Source: Pteria penguin (lineage: Eukaryota; Mollusca; Bivalvia; Pterioida; Pteriidae). From it: a stretch of DNA of 64,000 bases. The notes under the pieces are model-generated. The model had not been told where the DNA came from. It saw only the letters and a list, made by a program, of their open reading frames with translations, and made no database searches. Where the stretch lies: positions 34,861,596 to 34,925,595 of the forward strand of contig CM068582.1 in assembly GCA_035048485.1 (NCBI GenBank), given 5' to 3'. Below, in pieces: positions 61,101 to 64,000 of the stretch (within the stretch, counting starts at the first letter, position 1; the number at the start of each line of letters is the position of its first letter). The translations under genes and the position numbers were made by a program.

Positions 61101-61301
61101 TCGAGAAATATAAATTTTAATTTGATCCTCCATGTACAGATTGTGCTAAACTGTTACCTGGTTCATTCCAGCATTTGTGAAGAGCAACGTTGGATCATCT
61201 AAAGGTATTGTAGAATTTGAGTGGACATAGGTGTGTTTCTTTTCCTTGAAGAAATCAACAAAGAGTTGTCTAACCTGAGTCCCTGTTAAACTGCTGTCCA
61301 T
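37016..61301 (-). CDS. AARS1: AARS1, cytosolic alanyl-tRNA synthetase (22 exons, complete)
   Basis: AlaRS is a class II synthetase that charges tRNA-Ala with alanine and hydrolyses mischarged Ser/Gly. Twenty-two phase-consistent exons (listed separately) give 2898 nt and 965 residues; the human protein has 968. The N-terminal catalytic core (about 1-450) shows motif 1 around [11 protein letters not shown] (39-49), [12 protein letters not shown] in exon 2, motif 2 with GDTGPCGPC in exon 4 and motif 3 GMGLERL (241-247). The editing domain has zinc ligands H602-x3-H606 (NHTGTH) and C720-x3-H724 (CGGTH), in the same relation as in the human enzyme. A coiled region and the glycine-rich C-Ala domain ([15 protein letters not shown], 929-943) close the protein. 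The start has the conserved MDS and is the first in-frame ATG. Similarity to the cytosolic rather than the AARS2 pattern, and the presence of C-Ala, support AARS1. The oddity is Cys240 in place of the usual Thr (DTGMGLER). The gene is convergent with MRPL52. Confidence 0.97.
37691..37785. repeat. SINE family A fragment
   Basis: 'gcatctgctttatgcactgcatagaaattta' and 'cctctgcaacagacaaatcca' match the family A core. It lies within ORF-like sequence of no significance. Confidence 0.6.
38332..38445 (-). CDS. AARS1: AARS1 exon 21
   Basis: Acceptor TTTGCAG|GCCTTA and donor [29 protein letters not shown]. Confidence 0.94.
38620..38790 (-). repeat. Degraded SINE family B copy
   Basis: Order of 'ggaagtagcaggtaac', 'cttaaacat', 'gaatcaaacc' and 'gccactacacccgcct' matches the reverse complement of family B with many changes. 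Confidence 0.6.
38810..39236. repeat. Minisatellite, ~53-58 bp unit, ~8 copies
   Basis: The unit is 'ctgacctgggacatatgacc' + 'agaatccatgctatacatca' + 'cgtcatggtgacc'. It lies in AARS1 intron 20. Confidence 0.92.
39757..39843 (-). CDS. AARS1: AARS1 exon 20
   Basis: Acceptor ATATTAG|GTTGTA and donor [29 protein letters not shown]. Confidence 0.93.
40382..40501 (-). CDS. AARS1: AARS1 exon 19
   Basis: Acceptor AAATAG|GAAATT and donor [29 protein letters not shown], matching human IPQWQKDELRETLKSLKK. Confidence 0.93.
40971..41225. mobile_element. Diverged MITE related to the 43731-43975 element
   Basis: The left end 'gggcccagttgttcaaatct' with 'ccactggttaa' resembles the 43731 element. The right end is decayed, so the limits are approximate. 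Confidence 0.45.
41583..41708 (-). CDS. AARS1: AARS1 exon 18
   Basis: Acceptor TTTTCAG|GCTCAA and donor GAT|GTAAGA; Lys/Glu-rich helical linker towards C-Ala. Confidence 0.88.
41926..42101 (-). mobile_element. SINE family B copy, near full length
   Basis: Reverse complement of the family, including the A-box region (TATAGTGGTTAAG) and B-box-like GGTTTGATTCC. Imperfect 'tcctttt' lies on both flanks. It sits in AARS1 intron 17. Confidence 0.85.
42253..42361 (-). CDS. AARS1: AARS1 exon 17
   Basis: Acceptor TTTGTAG|ACATTT and donor [29 protein letters not shown] and [11 protein letters not shown]. Confidence 0.96.
42653..43040. repeat. Minisatellite, 31-bp unit, ~12 copies
   Basis: The unit is 'tcagaacttattgagcaaca' + 'caccagatagg'. 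It lies in AARS1 intron 16. Confidence 0.93.
43196..43308 (-). CDS. AARS1: AARS1 exon 16
   Basis: Acceptor TTGCTAG|ACATAT and donor [23 protein letters not shown] ... TSVEFCGG, the Cys of the second zinc pair. Confidence 0.96.
43731..43975. mobile_element. MITE with ~35-bp inverted ends (245 bp)
   Basis: GGGGCCATTTGTTCGAAACT... and its inverse ...AGTTTCGAACAACTGGCCCC, followed internally by 'ttaaccrctggttaa' palindromes at both ends. It has no coding capacity and lies in AARS1 intron 15. Confidence 0.88.
44342..44482 (-). CDS. AARS1: AARS1 exon 15
   Basis: Acceptor CATATAG|GGTGCA and donor [27 protein letters not shown]. Confidence 0.95.
44806..44943 (-). CDS. AARS1: AARS1 exon 14 (HxxxH zinc ligands)
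   Basis: Acceptor AATTCAG|AGTCGT and donor [19 protein letters not shown] and [18 protein letters not shown]. Confidence 0.96.
45323..45436 (-). CDS. AARS1: AARS1 exon 13
   Basis: Acceptor TTTGTAG|GATGTA and donor GAG|GTAAGT; includes [14 protein letters not shown]. Confidence 0.94.
45523..45672. repeat. Short minisatellite, ~33-bp unit, ~4-5 copies
   Basis: Copies of 'cccaaaaggcagagtaaaac' + 'tacatgtatcata' lie in AARS1 intron 12. Confidence 0.88.
45891..46060 (-). CDS. AARS1: AARS1 exon 12 (editing domain)
   Basis: Acceptor ACTTCAG|ATTTTG and donor [29 protein letters not shown]. Confidence 0.96.
46639..46783 (-). CDS. AARS1: AARS1 exon 11
   Basis: Acceptor CTTGCAG|TTGATG and donor TATA|GTAGGT; includes SISELQ and DDSLKYNY in the start of the editing region. 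Confidence 0.9.
47558..47682 (-). CDS. AARS1: AARS1 exon 10
   Basis: Acceptor TTTATAG|GAGATA and donor [26 protein letters not shown]. Confidence 0.96.
48630..48890 (+). pseudogene. Tigger/pogo-like (CENP-B type) transposase relic
   Basis: In shifting frames I read [17 protein letters not shown], then [13 protein letters not shown], then [19 protein letters not shown]. These follow the order of the C-terminal DDE_1 region of Tigger/pogo transposases (VI-N ... LLDAI..AW ... [10 protein letters not shown]). Frame breaks and stops show it is inactive. It lies in AARS1 intron 9. Confidence 0.7.
49345..49830. repeat. AGGTCA-rich tandem repeat, second copy
   Basis: Same family as 1000-1405, with three units and AGGTCAAAGGTCA at 49496-49508 and 49624-49636. 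It ends 'atgctttcgcaagaagcggg'. Confidence 0.82.
50546..50657 (-). CDS. AARS1: AARS1 exon 9
   Basis: Acceptor TTTATAG|GTCAAG and donor [29 protein letters not shown]. Confidence 0.95.
50780..51003 (-). mobile_element. SINE family A copy, truncated inside the tRNA head
   Basis: It runs from a 'ttgattgatt' tail to 'gggacttgaaccctggcc'. Target-site duplication 'gaaagtggtatga' lies at 50767-50779 and 51004-51016. It sits in AARS1 intron 8. Confidence 0.92.
51204..51242 (-). CDS. AARS1: AARS1 exon 8 (39-nt micro-exon)
   Basis: Acceptor TTTACAG|GGAGAT and donor [22 protein letters not shown], matching human GDAFPELKKDPDM. Confidence 0.94.
51340..51470 (-). repeat. Decayed SINE head fragment
   Basis: 'ctgaaagacatgtcaccact', 'accaggacc' and 'aaccaagcaccttactgatt' are ordered like the head of family A. 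Confidence 0.5.
51827..51935 (-). CDS. AARS1: AARS1 exon 7
   Basis: Acceptor CTACTAG|GTATGT and donor [27 protein letters not shown]. Confidence 0.96.
52304..52449 (-). CDS. AARS1: AARS1 exon 6
   Basis: Acceptor TTTTAG|GCGACC and donor CGAGG|GTGCGT; includes [20 protein letters not shown] and GGRPDN. Confidence 0.96.
52519..55950. mobile_element. 3.4-kb element with perfect 15-bp inverted ends TAGGTTTCACAAGTT
   Basis: TAGGTTTCACAAGTT (52519-52533) and its exact inverse (55936-55950) bound the element; the right end also folds as a 13-bp-arm hairpin. Inside are an 82-bp duplication (52826-52990), an ~820-bp direct repeat (about 53210-54030 and 55070-55890, each ending in an ATA/AAT microsatellite) and three ~318-bp tandem units between them. 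No transposase frame is visible. It lies in AARS1 intron 5. Confidence 0.8.
53048..55089. repeat. Cluster of nine TGACGTCA palindromes inside the 3.4-kb element
   Basis: Perfect TGACGTCA starts at 53048, 53068, 53566, 54271, 54588, 54607, 54907, 54926 and 55082. Several are in pairs 19-20 bp apart, multiplied by the 318-bp tandem units. Confidence 0.9.
56206..56943. repeat. Minisatellite, 44/40-bp unit, ~17 copies, ending at the AARS1 exon 5 donor
   Basis: The unit is 'ctaacctaccacacaacaca' + 'ggtgtaatatgtgagtatca' + 'tagg'; shorter units lack 4 bp. The last unit's 'gctaacc' is the reverse complement of the exon 5 donor G|GTTAGC. Confidence 0.95.
56944..57088 (-). CDS. AARS1: AARS1 exon 5 (motif 3)
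   Basis: Acceptor CTCACAG|AGAATC and donor AAG|GTTAGC, a weak donor that is also the edge of the 56206-56943 minisatellite. Includes [18 protein letters not shown]. Confidence 0.95.
57653..57844 (-). CDS. AARS1: AARS1 exon 4 (motif 2)
   Basis: Acceptor ATTGTAG|AGTGGC and donor AATAG|GTAAGA; includes [20 protein letters not shown] and [11 protein letters not shown]. Confidence 0.97.
57925..58020. repeat. SINE family A core fragment
   Basis: 'gacatctgcctgatgcactg' and 'agccatgagggaaag' align with the family core. Confidence 0.55.
58361..58506 (-). CDS. AARS1: AARS1 exon 3
   Basis: Acceptor TTCGTAG|GTGGAG and donor TTGG|GTAATG; includes [14 protein letters not shown]. Confidence 0.95.
58560..58735. 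repeat. Decayed SINE family A copy
   Basis: 'acagcatctgtcggatgcaa', 'aggaccctacttttttgctg' and 'ggccagcaagactgaactcc' match in order. Confidence 0.55.
59190..59990. repeat. AGGTCA-rich tandem repeat, third, diverged copy
   Basis: About five units of ~120 bp with 'ttttggtactgacagacagg', 'cttgccacaaggaatacaca' and 'aagtaggtcaaatgtcaagg'. It lies in AARS1 intron 2. ORFs here are not conserved between units. Confidence 0.8.
60217..60405 (-). CDS. AARS1: AARS1 exon 2
   Basis: Acceptor CTTACAG|TTTAAA and donor AAA|GTAAGA; 63 codons with [18 protein letters not shown] and [17 protein letters not shown]. Confidence 0.97.
61158..61301 (-). CDS. AARS1: AARS1 exon 1 (start codon)
   Basis: ATG at 61301-61299; [18 protein letters not shown] ... 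[14 protein letters not shown], then donor CAG|GTAACA. 48 codons. Confidence 0.96.
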
Positions 61302-63080
61302 TTTGGTAACCAGTTCTTACACTAACTAGTTACTGCACTGGTACCTAGATTTGGATAAAATATGTAATAAATGAACTAATCTAATTACCATGATAATGTG
61401 AACTTATAAATAGCACATTAATTATGAGTTTCGTGTGAACTTCATTACATTTTTATTGCAATCTATTAGTCATAACACTTACAGTACATTTCCTTACTAC
61501 AGTGCATTTCCTAATCACATAAAAAAGAATTACCAGTAATCTATTGCTTCTGATGTTTTCAATTAACTTTTGTATAAGTATACTGTGCACATGATTTTTC
61601 TTTTTACAAAACTTTTAACAGGATTTCACTTCAGAAGGTAAGAAAATATTATTGCATTACTGAATATTAACTGAATATTAATGAAATGATTACAATGAAT
61701 TCACACAGAATGTACATATACAACATGTACACAGTGTATGAAACTTGGTTTACCATTGGAGTATCCCAGCAGACTATGTCAATGGAAACTTGGATAGACC
61801 CCTCGAGTTTTGAATAGTCCAAATATAATTTTCAATCATAAACATTATGACAATGTAGAAAATGAATATCTAATCTTTACTATACATTTAATATTCATAT
61901 TCAATTTTAAGTCTAGGTCTACAGACAAGCTGTAAGAGCTATTTAGTCATTCGTAGCTATTATTGAAAAATAGTTCCTGTAGTTATTAACGCTTGCACGT
62001 ATACCAGACAAATAAGTCTGTGCTTGGCGTGTAAAGAAGATGGTAGAATTCAACAGACCAAAGTTAAACACTAATCCCAAACTATTGCAGTGTTAATTAC
62101 TTTTCTTGATATAAATTGTGTACCGGATTAATTTTGAATCACTGATATTACTGAGTAAAATGGCAGAAACCGACTGATGCATGGAATCAATGTAAGTCAT
62201 TCCGCCGAGTGACGTCAGAGTCCTTTTGCACAGGCACCAGAAAAGGGCGAGATCTTTTTACTTACATGTAGACACGTGTAAAGGGCAAGATTGTTCAGAA
62301 TGGCCATTTTGTTATTAGTAGACAATTTGTGCTGATTTATATGTGAAAAAATTCACGCACAGTTTAGTTCGTTCTGAACGATCTTTTTTAATTTCCTCTC
62401 AGCAACAATTGATTATGAAGAATTAGAATCAATAATCAGAATCGAAAAACTTTTAGTGATTGACAATCGATTATTGGCGACAATTAGTTCATCACTAATC
62501 CGTATCTTTCAAAAGCTAGCGCAGCTTCTGAGATTCTTTAGACCCCCATATCATCTACAAGTATACATGTAACTCACAAAATCATCATGTGTAAACTGCC
62601 TTGAAATGTCACAACATTCACTTCGGTACAGGCAATTAAAAATCCTATTGTCCAGCGCATGCAAATTAGACAGTGGCAATCCAGGGTAAAGAGAACATAC
62701 ATGTACATTGTAATAACAGTTGCACTGGTTACATGTACATCTTTAAAGATATAGTAAATTTTAACTAGTTTTCATCACTCGTGCAACATATTGTAAAAAA
62801 CACAGACTCCTTTTAAAAAAATAATGTGTAATGAAATATTTTTCATGTGAGCTTGTTGTTGTGGTATTTTTTATATAACAACTATGCCAATATACTCCCT
62901 TTTATTGGAATGAATGTGCTATTTTAGAAATTTGGTTTGGTATTTGTAATAGAATTCTGAAATGCTCGCCAATACCCGTACAGTGAGGTCTTTAATTAGC
63001 CCCTATAACCCCTATTCACTGTTTGTTCTACGGGCAATATATTTAATACCTATCCCCTGTTCAATTAATATGCTCACCTC
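61302..63080. other. AARS1 5' flank, no further gene seen
   Basis: Apart from the CRE-like site at 62210 and a possible UTR acceptor near 61340, this AT-rich stretch shows no coding exon, RNA gene or recognised repeat. Confidence 0.5.
62210..62217. promoter_or_regulatory. Palindromic CRE-like site upstream of AARS1
   Basis: TGACGTCA sits in a locally CG-richer patch (TCCGCCGAGTGACGTCAGAG) about 0.9 kb upstream of the AARS1 ATG. A 5' UTR intron is possible, because AG acceptor-like sequence (AAATCTAG) precedes the ATG by about 40 bp. This patch is therefore a candidate promoter. Confidence 0.4.
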
Positions 63081-63382
63081 ATAGATGCCAACTCATCCGA
63101 TTTCGGCGGGTTACACCCGATTTTTCACTCCTAAACCCGATAATTTGTATCACCCAATCGGGTCATGTAATTCTCCCAACTTTTCGTCATTGACCCGTAA
63201 ATCACACTATTTCGGATCGGTTCCGTCAATTACTCCGCAATTTAAATTTCCCCTCGCGTTATTTTTAACACCTGTTGTTGTTACGATCAGCTGATTGCAG
63301 ATGGCTATTTACAGGTAAGTTCTGGCGTACATCGTGTAAGTTTATGAATGTGTAAAGCAATTAGCTAACTCTAAGTATAAAA

Positions 63383-63910
63383 ATGTCATTGGATAAATTG
63401 CTTCCTTATACCCATAATGTGAAAATTAAGAGAAAGAAAATATTTTTTTTTTATCTTGCAGTATTGAGCCTTGTTCAGAGACTTCCAATTGATTGTGAAA
63501 AAGATTTGGACACCCTTGTAGATCAATATACAGACTATCAACTGATGACCTTCCTGACTTTGAAGATGATGACGTAGATGCTTTCTGACATAAAATGCAA
63601 TCTGTTACTGATCTACTTACTTCAAAGCCATGATTTGATGTGTTGTCCAAAGTGGCAAAAAGTGTTCTTGTGTTGCCTAACAGTAAATGTAGATTCAGAG
63701 AAGGCCTTTTCCATTGTGAAAAAAATTCACACAGAGTCTAGACCTGACCTTAGCAATGATACAATAAATGCTCTCTTATCTTGTAAATTCAATCAGAAAG
63801 CCTTGTGCTATAATTATAATCCTCATTCAAGTGTTCTAAAAGCTGCTATATGTGCCACAATGCACTATAATGTTGAGATGAATGACAATAAAATGATTGA
63901 CTATCCTTAG
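63383..63910 (+). pseudogene. hAT-like transposase C-terminal relic
   Basis: In broken frames I read LVDQYTDYQ, then LPDFEDDDVDAF, then FDVLSKVAKSVLVLPNS, then VDSEKAFSIVKKIHTESR and DLSNDTINALLSCKFNQ. The order and the N-(V/A)DSE-AFS-VKKI-TE-R--LS--T--ALL pattern are those of the hAT C-terminal dimerisation region. At least two in-frame stops and two frameshifts make it non-functional. Sequence just upstream (63085-63300) may be the element's own flank. Confidence 0.6.
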
Positions 63911-64000
63911 TTGTATACTTTTCTGTTCATGCGACATCACGTAAGAATGTCGCAAATTGGTGTCACGCGCTATGACCCTCTTTTTCATTTCCCAAAGAGG

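Noticed and set aside
37016..61301. Assignment to mitochondrial AARS2 instead of AARS1
   Set aside because: Length 965, the full C-Ala domain and residue-by-residue similarity fit the cytosolic enzyme, and no presequence precedes MDSSLT.
63085..63294. 69-codon open frame near the right edge
   Set aside because: Repeated 'acccgat' words give a low-complexity Pro/Ser/Phe peptide; probably non-coding flank of the hAT-like relic.

Overview
The window is eukaryotic nuclear DNA: AT-rich, with short coding exons bounded by GT..AG introns, tRNA-derived SINEs, minisatellites and many short inverted-repeat transposons. The repeat families (AGGTCA-rich tandem repeats, elements ending CTCTTGTTA, SINEs with CAAT tails) and the protein sequences point to a lophotrochozoan, most likely a bivalve or other mollusc. 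That assignment rests on family resemblance recalled from memory, not on a search. There are three protein-coding genes; together they have 43 coding exons in this window. 

(1) DHX35, a DEAH-box RNA helicase of the spliceosome, runs on the minus strand from its ATG at 23150 to the left edge. Sixteen exons (446 codons, about two thirds of the protein) are visible and the 3' third lies outside the window. (2) MRPL52 (mitochondrial ribosomal protein mL52) lies head-to-head with it on the plus strand, 24343-32445, with five exons and 126 residues, complete. (3) AARS1 (cytosolic alanyl-tRNA synthetase) lies on the minus strand, 37016-61301, with 22 exons and 965 residues, complete and close to the human length. 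MRPL52 and AARS1 are convergent, separated by about 4.6 kb that holds a 2.3-kb repeat element. All three gene models were assembled exon by exon with reading phase checked across every junction. 

The introns and spacers carry a rich repeat load: two tRNA-derived SINE families (several copies with target-site duplications), at least four DNA elements with TA targets and inverted ends, two MITE-like elements, relics of Tc1/mariner, Tigger/pogo-like and hAT-like transposases, two long elements of unknown class, a 3.4-kb element with perfect 15-bp inverted ends and nine TGACGTCA palindromes, and about ten minisatellites. 

The most notable structure is at splice sites. MRPL52 exon 4 has its 3' splice site and exon start triplicated in 90-bp steps that stay in frame. 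The AARS1 exon 5 donor is the edge unit of a ~17-copy minisatellite whose units all repeat the donor. The DHX35 exon 3 acceptor is abutted by a ~30-copy minisatellite whose units carry branch-point-like motifs. The genes are all housekeeping (splicing, mitochondrial translation, cytosolic translation); no operon-like or cluster logic is evident beyond the DHX35/MRPL52 divergent pair.
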